Under the pieces are notes generated by a model, which ran no database searches, was not told where the DNA came from, and saw only the letters and a program-made list of their open reading frames with translations. A DNA stretch of 42,640 nt from Frigidibacter albus (GTDB lineage: Bacteria > Pseudomonadota > Alphaproteobacteria > Rhodobacterales > Rhodobacteraceae): contig NZ_JAAAUC010000016.1 of NCBI RefSeq assembly GCF_009908165.1, forward strand, positions 1 through 42,640, written 5' to 3'. Below are positions 1 through 7,829 of this stretch, piece after piece (the stretch's first letter is position 1; the number at the start of each line of letters is the position of its first letter). A program made the translations under genes and the position numbers.

Positions 1-1
1 G

Positions 2-1570
2 GGGGCAGGGGCCGCGCTGCAGCTGTTGCTGGCGGGGCGCATGGTCCCCGCGGCCGAGGCGCAGGCGGCCGGGCTGATCGAGATGGTGACGGAGGCCGCG
101 CTGCCGGCCGCGCGGGCGGCGGCGGCGGCCTTGGCGGCGGCCCGCGCTGGCGGCGCACCGGTGCCCTTTGCGCGCGATCCGCAGCGGGGGCTTGGCGATC
201 CGGCGGGGTTCTTGGCGGCGGTGGCGGGGGCACGGGCGCGTCTGTCTGGTGACCTGCCCGCACCTTGGCAGATCGTGGACTGTGTCGAGGCGGCGCTGCT
301 GCTGCCCGAGGCCGGCGGGCTGGCCTTCGAGCGGGCGGTGTTCGAGGCGCTGGCGGCGACGCCCGAGGCGCAGGCGCTGTGCTGGATGGCAGCGGCCGAG
401 GCGGAGGGCTGGGACATGGCCGCGGCTGCGCCCGTGCCGGGGCCGGTTGCGATGACCACCGAGGCTGCGGACCCTGCGGCGGATCTGCTGGCCGGCGGGG
501 TGCCGGTCCGGCTGCTTGGGCAGGATGTGCCGGCCTTGCGCACCGCGCTGGAGGCCATCGCCGCGCTGCAGGAGGATGCGGTCGCCGCCGGGCGGATGAC
601 CGAGGCGGCGCGCGATGCCGCCTGGGACCGGTTGTCGGCCACAACGGATGCGACGACCCTGGCCGGGTGCCAGGTCGGGATTGCTGCGGATGGATCTCTG
701 GCCGTGCTGGAAGGCGCGCTGCCCCCCGGCGCCTTGCTGGCAGGCTTTGCTTGGCCGCTGCCCGGGATCGGGCTGCAACGGCACGCGCCGCTGGACGGGC
801 TGCCGCTGCTGGAGATTGCCACGGACGGGTCCTCGCCGGCGCTGGCCGCGGGCCTTGGCCTCGCACGCGCCATGGGACGGGTGGCGCTGCCCTGCCAACC
901 CGGCAGCGGGGCCCTTCCGGGCCCGCGACTGCGGGCGGCGCTGTGGCAAGCGGCCGAGGATCTGCTGCTGCTGGGGGCGACGCCCGCGGCCGTGGATGCG
1001 GCGCTGCGCGGATTTGGCTTTGCGACAGGCCCGTTCGAGGCGATGGACCGCGCCGGCCTGACCCGGCAGGCCCCGGGGACAGAGCGGCTGCGCCCGGGCC
1101 TCATGGCGCAGCTGGCGGCCGCCGGGCGCACGGGCCTTTCGCGGCGGCGCGGCTTTCTGGCCTGGCCCGAGGGCGCGGCGCAAGGCACCGACGATCCGGG
1201 CGTGCTGGCGCTGATCGCCGAGGAGCGGTGGGTGCAGGGCCTGCCCGCCCCGCATCAGGGCGGCATCACCCGAGCCGAGATCTGCCGCCTCGCCCTCGCC
1301 GCACTGGCCAATGAGGGCGCGCGGATGCTGTCGGCGGGGGTGGTGGCCAGCGCCGGGGCGCTCGATCTGCTGGCGGGCGCCACGCTTGGCTTTCCGCGCC
1401 ACAGGGGCGGGCCGATGCACTGGGCGGGCGCCAGCGGCGGGCGCACCGGGCTCCTGGCGATGCGCAACACCCTCAAGGCGAAGGCCGAGGCGCTGCCGCC
1501 GCAGATGGCCGGGTTCTGGGCACCGGACCCGCTCTGGGACCGGCGGATCCGCGCGGGGCGGCGCTTCTAG
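2..1570 (+). CDS. FadB-like 3-hydroxyacyl-CoA dehydrogenase/enoyl-CoA hydratase, 5' end outside window
   Basis: The frame is open from base 2, so the start lies upstream; 522 residues are visible. The first 40 or so residues read as the end of an enoyl-CoA hydratase (crotonase) domain, with LLLAGRM and AQAAGLIE matching the usual LLLTGR..A.EA...GLV pattern. The C-terminal 3-hydroxyacyl-CoA dehydrogenase helical domains are recognisable: GPFEAMDRAGL, then NEGARML and a closing GFPRHRGGPMHWA. The Rossmann domain between them is unusual. Where GxGxMGxGIA is expected the protein has a Pro/Ala/Thr stretch, and the usual GNRI segment is also not visible. Family knowledge suggests beta-oxidation of fatty acyl-CoA; whether the dehydrogenase half still works is doubtful. 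It ends tail to tail with the next gene. Confidence 0.8.
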   Translation, partial: GAGAALQLLLAGRMVPAAEAQAAGLIEMVTEAALPAARAAAAALAAARAGGAPVPFARDPQRGLGDPAGFLAAVAGARARLSGDLPAPWQIVDCVEAALLLPEAGGLAFERAVFEALAATPEAQALCWMAAAEAEGWDMAAAAPVPGPVAMTTEAADPAADLLAGGVPVRLLGQDVPALRTALEAIAALQEDAVAAGRMTEAARDAAWDRLSATTDATTLAGCQVGIAADGSLAVLEGALPPGALLAGFAWPLPGIGLQRHAPLDGLPLLEIATDGSSPALAAGLGLARAMGRVALPCQPGSGALPGPRLRAALWQAAEDLLLLGATPAAVDAALRGFGFATGPFEAMDRAGLTRQAPGTERLRPGLMAQLAAAGRTGLSRRRGFLAWPEGAAQGTDDPGVLALIAEERWVQGLPAPHQGGITRAEICRLALAALANEGARMLSAGVVASAGALDLLAGATLGFPRHRGGPMHWAGASGGRTGLLAMRNTLKAKAEALPPQMAGFWAPDPLWDRRIRAGRRF

Positions 1571-1782
1571 GCCAGCACGATCCCCAGCACCACCAGCATC
1601 AGCCCCAGCATCGAGGTCATCAGCGCCGCAAGGTTCAGCGTCACCGCCCTTTGCAGGCGCAGGCGCAGCGCTTCGTCATCCAGTCCCGCGCCGCGCGCCC
1701 GCGACACCGCCACGATGCACCACACGATGCCGACCAACCCCGCCGCCGAAACCGCCGCGCCGATCCAGATCAGGTTCTCCAT
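1567..1782 (-). CDS. Small two-helix membrane protein, unknown function
   Basis: This 71-residue protein starts at MENLIWIGAAV. The longer frame upstream is not needed, because GAGGAGGGC sits just before this ATG as a ribosome binding site. Two hydrophobic segments are visible, roughly residues 4-26 and 46-70, separated by a charged loop (SRARGAGLDDEALRLRLQRA), so it is probably an inner-membrane hairpin protein. Its stop overlaps the stop of the convergent FadB-like gene by two bases. I do not recognise the family, and no enzyme motif is visible. Confidence 0.6.
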   Translation of the reverse strand: MENLIWIGAAVSAAGLVGIVWCIVAVSRARGAGLDDEALRLRLQRAVTLNLAALMTSMLGLMLVVLGIVLA

Positions 1783-1825
1783 GCCGCCCTCCTCAGGTTT
1801 GCGCCGTCTTGGCCGAACCCGGCTC

Positions 1826-1850
1826 CCCTTGCAAGCCTTGGCTTGCGGGG
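1826..1850. repeat. Inverted repeat in the divergent promoter region before gapR
   Basis: GCAAGCC (1831-1837) is followed after two bases by its complement GGCTTGC (1840-1846), flanked by CCCC on the left and GGGG on the right. The repeat lies between the divergent starts at 1782 and 1919, so an operator is more likely than a terminator, but this is not established. Confidence 0.4.
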
Positions 1851-1918
1851 CCTTGCAGCGCGGGGGCCATCCGACTAGCAAGGCCGCAAACAACCGGCCC
1901 CCATCCGAGGAGACGCAG

Positions 1919-2179
1919 ATGAATGCCCCTGTGACCGACGCCGCCTATAACGTCACCGCCGACGAGTTGCGCCAGTTCATCGAACGCTTCGAGCATCTCG
2001 AAGCCGAGAAGAAGGATATCGCCGAGCAGCAAAAAGAGGTGATGGCCGAGGCGAAGGGCCGCGGCTACGACACCAAGGTGATGAAGAAGATCATCGCCAT
2101 CCGCAAACGCGACAAGAACGACCTCGAGGAAGAGGAAGCCATCCTCGAACTCTACAAATCCGCCCTCGGCATGGCCTGA
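1919..2179 (+). CDS. gapR: GapR-family nucleoid-associated protein (DUF2312/UPF0335)
   Basis: This 86-residue protein starts at MNAPVTD, preceded by CGAGGAGACGC as ribosome binding site. The sequence is a long charged helix (ELRQFIERFEHLEAEKKDI) followed by a basic segment with KGRGYDTKVMKKIIAIRKR and an acidic EEEEAILE helix. This is the DUF2312 layout. The Caulobacter member, GapR, is about the same length and is known to bind overtwisted AT-rich DNA ahead of moving polymerases and to support topoisomerase action. Assignment to the family is firm; the cellular role is taken from Caulobacter. It stands alone, followed by an intergenic repeat and a terminator shared with infC. Confidence 0.9.
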   Translation: MNAPVTDAAYNVTADELRQFIERFEHLEAEKKDIAEQQKEVMAEAKGRGYDTKVMKKIIAIRKRDKNDLEEEEAILELYKSALGMA

Positions 2180-2197
2180 CCAAGGCCGAAGGGGCAC

Positions 2198-2262
2198 TCC
2201 TTGCCCCTTCTTGCTGGCGGAAATATCCCGGGGGGCGCGGGGGGTTGGCCCCCCGCTTCTTC
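2198..2262 (+). repeat. Intergenic GC-rich repeat, copy 1 of 5
   Basis: The core reads AAATATCCCGGGGGGC, then a G-rich run and GGCCCCCCGCTTCTT. The two G and C blocks can pair into a hairpin. It lies between the convergent genes gapR and infC. The copy is diverged at its left end, where CTTGCTGGCGG stands in place of TTTGCCTTTTCC. Confidence 0.75.
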
Positions 2263-2292
2263 GGTCGGACCCAAGCATCGCCCCAAAACAAG

Positions 2293-2319
2293 AAAAGCCT
2301 CCCAGGCCGGGAGGCTTTC
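2293..2319. terminator. Bidirectional rho-independent terminator between gapR and infC
   Basis: GAAAAGCCTCCC pairs with GGGAGGCTTTC around the loop AGGCC. The infC transcript (minus strand) ends in GGGAGGCTTTTCTTG; the plus strand ends in GGCTTTCTTC. Both directions have a U-rich tail. Confidence 0.8.
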
Positions 2320-2343
2320 TTCATACCGCAGTAAAGCGAAAGC

Positions 2344-2883
2344 CTACCGCGGTCCGATCATCATCACCATCTGCCGGCCTTCCAGGCGCGGCATCGATTC
2401 GACCTTGCCCTTTTCGCCGACATCGGCGGCGACGCGGTTCAGCAGATCCATCCCCAGATCCTGGTGGGCCATCTCGCGGCCGCGGAAGCGCAGGGTGATC
2501 TTCACCTTGTCGCCCTCTTCCAGGAACTTGAACACCGAGCGCATCTTGACCTCGTAGTCATGCGAGTCGGTGCCCGGGCGGAACTTGATTTCCTTGATCT
2601 CGATGATGTGCTGCTTCTTGCGGGCCTCGGCCTCGCGCTTCTGCTGCTCATACTTGAACTTGCCGAAGTCCATGATCTTGCAGACCGGCGGCACGGCGTT
2701 CGGAGAGATTTCCACCAGATCTAGCCCGGCCTCTTCAGCCATCTGCATGGCGCGGGCCGGCGTCACGACCCCCACGTTTTCGCCATCTGCACCGATGAGC
2801 CGGATTTCGGTCGCGCGGATGCGGTCGTTGATACGTGGTCCCGTGTCGCGTTGCGGCGGGGCATTGTGGGGTCTGCGGGCTAT
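2344..2883 (-). CDS. infC: Translation initiation factor IF-3, apparent ATA start
   Basis: IF-3 binds the 30S subunit, keeps 50S off and proofreads the initiator codon. The conserved C domain is clear ([43 protein letters not shown]). Reading upstream of the first ATG/GTG gives [20 protein letters not shown], the standard IF-3 N domain, so the gene must start further up. No ATG, GTG or TTG exists in that frame before it runs out of homology. The best start is ATA at 2883-2881 (encoding [20 protein letters not shown]), with AAAAGGA eight bases upstream. The product is 179 residues, the usual family length. Rare start codons on infC are known (AUU in E. coli) and let IF-3 repress its own translation; the same is inferred here. 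Confidence 0.93.
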   Translation of the reverse strand: MARRPHNAPPQRDTGPRINDRIRATEIRLIGADGENVGVVTPARAMQMAEEAGLDLVEISPNAVPPVCKIMDFGKFKYEQQKREAEARKKQHIIEIKEIKFRPGTDSHDYEVKMRSVFKFLEEGDKVKITLRFRGREMAHQDLGMDLLNRVAADVGEKGKVESMPRLEGRQMVMMIGPR

Positions 2884-2921
2884 GGTTGGATTCCTTTTAT
2901 CGCCAACATCGTGTGGCGCGC

Positions 2922-2950
2922 AAAATAGTCCCCTGCGCCCGGCACTTCAA
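2922..2950 (-). promoter_or_regulatory. Candidate housekeeping promoter for infC
   Basis: On the minus strand TTGAAG (2950-2945) and TATTTT (2927-2922) are separated by exactly 17 bases. The predicted start of transcription is near 2915, giving a leader of about 30 bases before the ATA start. This rests on sequence match only. Confidence 0.5.
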
Positions 2951-3141
2951 CCGGCATTTCACGGATTTGCGAGCCTACCCGGCCAAAACGCCCGGCGCGG
3001 CGCCGGGTTCCGGGCAGGGGCGGGTGGATTTCCGGCCTCCCTGCGGCGCTTGGGCCGGCCCCGGGCGCTTCCCCTTGCGGGGGTGATCTGGCATAGATTG
3101 CGCAGTTTCGGCCGCGCCCCGCGGCCCCGAAGGAGAGCACC

Positions 3142-3717
3142 ATGAAAAAGATCCTGGTCATTGTGGCTGTGATCGCCGTCGCTGCCGGCGGCTGGTATTA
3201 CTATGCCGAACAGCAGCGCGCCGCCGAAGAAGCCGCCGTCGCGCAGGCCGCGGCCGATGCCGCCGCCGAAGCCGCTGCCGCCGAGGCTGCCGCCGCGGAA
3301 GAAAAAGCCGCCGAGGAAGCTGCCGCCAGGGCCGCCGAAGAGGCCGCCGCCGCGGCCGCTGCCGAGGCCGCCGCCGCTGTCGAGGCCGCTGCGACCGAAG
3401 CCGCCGAAGCTGCCGCTGCTGCTGCCGAAGCCGCCGAAGCTGCCGCCGCCGAAGCCGCTGCCGCCGCGCAGAACGTGACCGATCAGGCGACCGCTGCCGC
3501 CACCGAAGCCGCAAACGCCGCCGGGGATGCCGTGGCCGATGTGGCGGGCATGACCGCGCAAAACTTTGAGGCCGAACAGCTGAAGGCCGCGCTGGACAAT
3601 TCGAACCTCGACGCGCCGATCCGGGATGCGCTGAAGCAGGCCGTGGATGCCGCCGCCTCCAACCCGGCGCTGGCCGAGGCGACCATCGCCCGGGTGCGGG
3701 ACGCTCTGGGCATGTAA
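3142..3717 (+). CDS. Alanine/glutamate-rich protein with N-terminal membrane anchor
   Basis: This 191-residue protein starts at MKKILVIVAVIAVAAGGWYYY, a single uncleaved-looking hydrophobic anchor or signal segment, and has AAGGAGAG as ribosome binding site. Residues 25-115 are almost only Ala and Glu with occasional Lys, Arg, Asp, Val and Thr, which would form one long helix projecting from the membrane in the manner of the TolA or TonB stalk. A short mixed C-terminal domain follows (NFEAEQLKAALDNSNLDAPIRDALKQAVDAAASNP, shown here only as a stretch of about 50 residues ending ARVRDALGM). Low complexity makes any family assignment unsafe. The gene is alone on its strand and ends at a strong terminator. 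Confidence 0.75.
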   Translation: MKKILVIVAVIAVAAGGWYYYAEQQRAAEEAAVAQAAADAAAEAAAAEAAAAEEKAAEEAAARAAEEAAAAAAAEAAAAVEAAATEAAEAAAAAAEAAEAAAAEAAAAAQNVTDQATAAATEAANAAGDAVADVAGMTAQNFEAEQLKAALDNSNLDAPIRDALKQAVDAAASNPALAEATIARVRDALGM

Positions 3718-3746
3718 GGGCGGGGCCACTCCGGCCCCCAAACGAA

Positions 3747-3781
3747 AAACCGCCGCGCGAGGGTTCCTCGGGCGGCGGTTT
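3747..3781. terminator. Bidirectional terminator between the Ala-rich gene and fpr
   Basis: AAACCGCCGC pairs with GCGGCGGTTT, with a second small stem (CGAGG/CCTCG) in the loop. Read on the minus strand it is followed by TTTTTCGTTT, so it ends the fpr operon well; the plus-strand tail is weaker. Confidence 0.8.
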
Positions 3782-3804
3782 GCGTTTCGGAGTGTGTGGT
3801 AGGC

Positions 3805-4644
3805 TCAGACGCCCTCGCCGACGAAGGCTTTTTCCACCACATATTCCCGCGGCTCGGAATTGGCGCCCTCGCGCAGGCCGAAGCTTTCCAGCACCGCCAT
3901 CACGTCCTTGTTGAACGCTAGGCTGCCGCAGACCATGGCGCGGTCGCCCTCTGCCGTGATCGGGTCGATCCCCAGATCGGCAAAGACCTTGCCCGAAGAC
4001 AGGTTGTCGGTGATCCGTCCCATATGGCCCGACGGCTCGCGGGTGGTGGTGGGGTAATAGAGCAGCTTGCCCTCCACCATCTCGCCGATCAGCTCGTCGG
4101 TCTTCAGCCCCTCGATCAGCTCGGCGCCATAGGTCAGCTCTGCCGCCGTGCGGCAGGTGTGCATCATGATGACCTGATCGTATTTCTCATAGGTCTCGGG
4201 GTCGCGCATCAGGCTGGCGAAGGGCGCAATGCCGGTGCCGGTGGCCAGGAACCAGACCCGCTTGCCGGGCAGCAGCGCGTCATGCACCAGCGTGCCGACC
4301 GGCTTGGGGCGCAAGATGATCTCGTCGCCCACCTTGATATGCTGCAGCTTCGAGGTCAGCGGGCCATCGGGCACCTTGATCGAGTAGAATTCCAGCTCGT
4401 CATCCCAAGCCGGCGAGGCGATGGAATAGGCGCGCAGCAGCGGTTTGCCATTGTCGCCCATCAGCCCGATCATCACGAACTCGCCCGAGCGGAAGCGCAA
4501 GGATTGCGGCCGCGAGACGCGGAACGAGAACAGCGCGTCCGTCCAATGGGTCACGGCCGTCACCGTCTGGGCGTCGGGCAGGTGCCTGGGGGCGGGGACG
4601 GTCGCGGCAGCGGGGGAGTCTTGGGTCAAGGCGATCTCTGTCAT
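3805..4644 (-). CDS. fpr: Ferredoxin/flavodoxin-NADP+ reductase
   Basis: The enzyme moves electrons between NADPH and ferredoxin or flavodoxin. The 279-residue product has an FAD-binding RAYS motif (71-74), a pyridine-nucleotide motif ATGTGIAPF (134-142), MVCGS near 245, and a C-terminal extension after the usual end (EKAFVGEGV). That extension is typical of the plant-type, bacterial subclass I enzyme known from Rhodobacter capsulatus. The start MTEIALTQD gives the expected length. It is the last gene of the sulfur operon, 79 bases after the DUF934 gene, which makes it a likely electron source for sulfite reductase. Confidence 0.95.
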   Translation of the reverse strand: MTEIALTQDSPAAATVPAPRHLPDAQTVTAVTHWTDALFSFRVSRPQSLRFRSGEFVMIGLMGDNGKPLLRAYSIASPAWDDELEFYSIKVPDGPLTSKLQHIKVGDEIILRPKPVGTLVHDALLPGKRVWFLATGTGIAPFASLMRDPETYEKYDQVIMMHTCRTAAELTYGAELIEGLKTDELIGEMVEGKLLYYPTTTREPSGHMGRITDNLSSGKVFADLGIDPITAEGDRAMVCGSLAFNKDVMAVLESFGLREGANSEPREYVVEKAFVGEGV

Positions 4645-4723
4645 ATGGGGCAGGCGCGAGGACGGCAGCTCTCGCACGCATCTCCTTCTAAGGTGTAAAT
4701 CGGGATAAGGAAAAGCCCCGCTG

Positions 4724-5098
4724 TCAGCCGCGCAGCCGCGACTGATAGTCATGGGCCTGCCAGTCGGCGCGGAACTGCCAGTGCTCGGCCGGCTGGCGGG
4801 TGGCCAGATCGGCCGAGATTTCCACCTCGTCGAAGCCGGCGCGGCGGGCCATCGTGTACTGGTCGGCCAGAACATGTCCGCGGGCGCGCAGCCGCCCCGA
4901 GAAGCCGAGGCTGCGCAGGCGGCGCGCGATGGTGAAGCCGCGGCCATCGGAAAAGCTGGGGAAGTCGACCCGCACCAGCTGCGCGCCGTGCAGCCGGTCC
5001 TCGATTGTGGACAGGCAGGTGTCTGGCGCCAGATCCAGCGCCGGGGCGCCGGACCAGTCGTCCGGGTGGAAACCGTCGTCACGGACGATCACGCTCAT
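4724..5098 (-). CDS. DUF934 domain protein of the sulfite reduction operon
   Basis: This 124-residue protein has the DUF934 signature: LVRVDFPSFSDGRGFTIARR, then LRSLGFSGRLRARGHVLADQY and ARRAGFDEVEI. The family is almost always found beside sulfite or nitrite reductase genes; its biochemical role is not known to me. Its ATG overlaps the cysH stop by four bases (ATGA), so the two are probably translationally coupled. Confidence 0.9.
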   Translation of the reverse strand: MSVIVRDDGFHPDDWSGAPALDLAPDTCLSTIEDRLHGAQLVRVDFPSFSDGRGFTIARRLRSLGFSGRLRARGHVLADQYTMARRAGFDEVEISADLATRQPAEHWQFRADWQAHDYQSRLRG

Positions 5099-5877
5099 TT
5101 CACGTCCTCCTTCTCAGCAGCAACCGGCCCGCGCACCATGCGCCCGCCGATGAAATGGATCCCGCATTCGGATTTCTCCGATCCGCGCCAGCGGCCCGCC
5201 CGCGGGTCCTCGCCGGGTTTCACCGGGCTGGTGCAGGGGGCGCAGCCGATGGACGGATAGCCCCTGGCCACCAGCGGATGCCGGGGCAGGCGGTTCTCGG
5301 TCATGTAGTCTTCCAGATCCTCGCGGCCCCAATGCGCCAGCGGGTTGATCTTGATGCGGCGGCCGTTGTCCTCTTCCTCGAAGAAGTCGATCTCGGCGCG
5401 GGTCTGGCCCTGATAGCGCTTGCGCCCGGTGATCCAGGCATCGAACTGCGACAGGGCGGTTTCCAGCGGCACGGTCTTGCGCAGCGCGCAGCAGGCATCG
5501 GTGCTGAACTGGTGCAAGGTGCCGTCGGGATCGTCCAGCGCCAACGCGGCATCGGCCGCGCGGATGGTGCGGATGTCGGTCAGGTTCAGGCGCTCTGCCA
5601 GCAAGGTCTGATACTCCAGCGTTTCTTGGAACAGCATCTGGGTATCAATGAACAGCACCGGCAAGGCGGGTGCCATGACCGAGATCAAATGCAGCAGCAC
5701 CACCGATTCGGCGCCGAAGGACGAGACCAGCGAGATGCGCCCAAGGTCGGCATCGCGCAGCGCATGTTCCAGCACCGCCACCGCGCCGTGATGGCGGTAG
5801 CGGTCGTTCAGCCGTGCCACCCGCTCGGCGATGGGGTCAAGCTCGGGCGCGAGAACGCGCAGCGCGCTAGGCGGCAT
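5095..5877 (-). CDS. cysH: Phosphoadenylyl/adenylyl-sulfate reductase, [4Fe-4S] type
   Basis: This enzyme reduces APS or PAPS to sulfite in assimilatory sulfate reduction. The 260-residue protein has the P-loop-like VSSFGAESVVLLH (51-63), ITGRKRYQGQTR (149-160) and the catalytic ECGIH near the C terminus (Cys238). It also has paired cysteines CC (129-130) and GCAPC (212, 215). Those four cysteines ligate the iron-sulfur cluster found in APS-using enzymes and are missing from E. coli-type PAPS reductases, so APS is the more likely substrate. The start MPPSALRVL overlaps the end of the sulfite reductase gene by 11 bases; longer upstream frames run through that gene and are rejected. Confidence 0.93.
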   Translation of the reverse strand: MPPSALRVLAPELDPIAERVARLNDRYRHHGAVAVLEHALRDADLGRISLVSSFGAESVVLLHLISVMAPALPVLFIDTQMLFQETLEYQTLLAERLNLTDIRTIRAADAALALDDPDGTLHQFSTDACCALRKTVPLETALSQFDAWITGRKRYQGQTRAEIDFFEEEDNGRRIKINPLAHWGREDLEDYMTENRLPRHPLVARGYPSIGCAPCTSPVKPGEDPRAGRWRGSEKSECGIHFIGGRMVRGPVAAEKEDVK

Positions 5878-7531
5878 CGCGGGCCTCTTCGGGGTAGAGC
5901 GCAGCCTTGAATGGCGCCGGGCCAAGCCGGCGGAAGGCGTCGATGAAGGTCTCTGTGGGCTCTGTCCGCTTGTCGATATAGGCGCGCAGCAGCCGTTCGA
6001 TGGCCGGCACCACCTGGTCATAGGCAAAGCCGGGCCCCGCCCGCTCGCCAATCGCTGCGGTTTCGGTGTGATCGCCGCCAAGGGTGATCTGGTAATTCTC
6101 CACCCCCGCCCGGTCGAGCCCGAGGATGCCGATATGCCCGACATGATGGTGCCCGCAGGCATTGATGCAGCCCGAGATCTTGATCTTCAGCGCGCCGATC
6201 TCCTGCTCCAGCCCGATGGCCTGGAAATGCGTGGCGATTTCCTGCGCCACCGGGATCGAGCGGGCGGTGGCCAGCGCGCAATAGTCCATCCCCGGGCAGG
6301 CGATGATGTCGGAGATCAGCCCGACATTGGCAGTCGCCAGCCCCTCGGTCTTCAGCGCGGCATGGATCGCCGGCAGGTCCGACTTGTGGACATGCGGCAG
6401 GATCACGTTCTGCTCATGGCTGATGCGCAGCTCGTTGTGCCCGTAGCGTTCCGCGAGGTCCGCCAGCAAACGCATCTGCGCAGATGAGGCGTCCCCGGGC
6501 GTCTCGCCATGCGCCTTCAGGCTGACGGTGACGATGGCATAGCCGGGCGCGCGGTGCTCGGCGAGGTTGGTACCCGCCCAGGCACGGAACACCGGGTCCG
6601 AGGCCAGCGCCGCTTCGAACCCATCCGTGGGGGCATTGCGGAAGGCGGGGGGCGTGAACTGCGCCTCGATCCCCTTCAGGATCTGCTGGTCGACGCCGCT
6701 GAACTGGGCGCGGGTCTCCACGAACCGCTCTTCCACAGCCGCCTTGAACACGTCGATGCCGTTCTCGAACACGGTGATCTTGATGCGCGCCTTGTACTTG
6801 TTGTCGCGCCGGCCCATCACGTTATAGGTGCTGACGATGGCCTCCAGATAGGGCAGCAGGTCCGCCTTGGGCAGGAAGTCGCGGATCACCGCGCCCAGCA
6901 TGGGGGTGCGGCCAAGCCCGCCGCCCACCAGCACCTCGAACCCGACCTCATCGCCGCGGCGGACCATCCGCAGCCCGATATCATGGGCGCGGGTCACGGC
7001 GCGGTCATTGGGGCTGCCGGTGATGGCGATCTTGAACTTGCGCGGCAGGAACTGGAATTCGGGATGGTCGGTGGACCATTGCCGGATCAGCTCTGCCACC
7101 GGGCGCGGGTCTTCGATCTCATCCGCCGCGGCCCCGGCGAAATGGTCGGCGGTGGTGTTGCGGATGGTGTTGCCGCTGGTCTGGATCGCATGGATGCCGA
7201 CCTCGCCGAGGCTGTCGAGGATGTCCGGCACATCCTTCAGCTTCGGCCAGTTCAGCTGGATGTTCTGCCGCGTGGTGAAATGGCCATAGCCCTTGTCCCA
7301 GCGGTCCGCGACCTCGGCAAAGCGGCGCATCTGGCCGGGGTTCAGCGTGCCATAGGGAATGCAGATCCGCAGCATATAGGCGTGCAGCTGCAGATACAGG
7401 CCGTTCATCAGCCGCAGCGGCCGGAACTCGTCCTCGGTCAGGCTGCCGTCGATGCGCCGCTCCACCTGGCTGCGGAACTGGGCATTGCGCTCGGCCAGGA
7501 AGGCACGGTCGAAGGCGTTGTAATCATACAT
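5867..7531 (-). CDS. cysI: Siroheme sulfite (or nitrite) reductase
   Basis: This is the hemoprotein that reduces sulfite to sulfide by six electrons. The 554-residue protein carries two copies of the nitrite/sulfite reductase fold and the siroheme-[4Fe-4S] ligands CPGMDYC (Cys412, Cys418) and GCINAC (Cys455, Cys459). TRQNIQLNWP (88-96) is the typical siroheme-contact region. The start MYDYNAFDRAF is the family's usual N terminus; the longer frame overlaps the preceding gene. It overlaps DUF2849 by eight bases. Placement with cysH and cobA favours sulfite over nitrite, although the family alone cannot settle that. An alternative symbol for this single-subunit ferredoxin-type enzyme is sir. Confidence 0.92.
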   Translation of the reverse strand: MYDYNAFDRAFLAERNAQFRSQVERRIDGSLTEDEFRPLRLMNGLYLQLHAYMLRICIPYGTLNPGQMRRFAEVADRWDKGYGHFTTRQNIQLNWPKLKDVPDILDSLGEVGIHAIQTSGNTIRNTTADHFAGAAADEIEDPRPVAELIRQWSTDHPEFQFLPRKFKIAITGSPNDRAVTRAHDIGLRMVRRGDEVGFEVLVGGGLGRTPMLGAVIRDFLPKADLLPYLEAIVSTYNVMGRRDNKYKARIKITVFENGIDVFKAAVEERFVETRAQFSGVDQQILKGIEAQFTPPAFRNAPTDGFEAALASDPVFRAWAGTNLAEHRAPGYAIVTVSLKAHGETPGDASSAQMRLLADLAERYGHNELRISHEQNVILPHVHKSDLPAIHAALKTEGLATANVGLISDIIACPGMDYCALATARSIPVAQEIATHFQAIGLEQEIGALKIKISGCINACGHHHVGHIGILGLDRAGVENYQITLGGDHTETAAIGERAGPGFAYDQVVPAIERLLRAYIDKRTEPTETFIDAFRRLGPAPFKAALYPEEARDAA

Positions 7532-7829
7532 TGGCGGCCTCCTGCTTGCCGTGCGGATAGTTCGACGGGCCGCGGGTGCGGAACGCCTCGCGGAAATGCG
7601 TGGGCTCGGGGCCAGCGGGGCCCGCCTTGGCCTCGGCCAGATAGGGGCCGACGACGCGGGCCGGCTGGCCGCTGGCGAACAGCAGCCGCAGCTGCGCATG
7701 GGCCTCGTCCTCGATCAGCTCGGCCTCATGGTGCGCGCGGCTCCAGCGGTCATCGGCGGTCAGGTAGATCACGTCGCCTTCCAGCAGATCATTGGCGGTG
7801 ACGACTTTTGGTGTGAAACGGCGGCTCAT
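7524..7829 (-). CDS. DUF2849 domain protein
   Basis: This 101-residue protein has TPKVVTANDLLEGDVIYL and TADDRWSR near the N terminus and ends PSNYPHGKQEAANV. This is the DUF2849 pattern, a family seen between the siroheme synthase gene and the sulfite reductase gene in alphaproteobacteria. It overlaps cobA by four bases and the reductase gene by eight, so it is made with them. The role is unknown; help with siroheme delivery or reductase assembly is only a guess from position. Confidence 0.88.
   Translation of the reverse strand: MSRRFTPKVVTANDLLEGDVIYLTADDRWSRAHHEAELIEDEAHAQLRLLFASGQPARVVGPYLAEAKAGPAGPEPTHFREAFRTRGPSNYPHGKQEAANV

Noticed and set aside
2959-3741. Gly-rich minus-strand frame opposite the Ala-rich gene
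   Set aside because: Simple complement of the GCC/GAA codon repeats of the real gene; its Gly/Ser/Phe repeats are a by-product.
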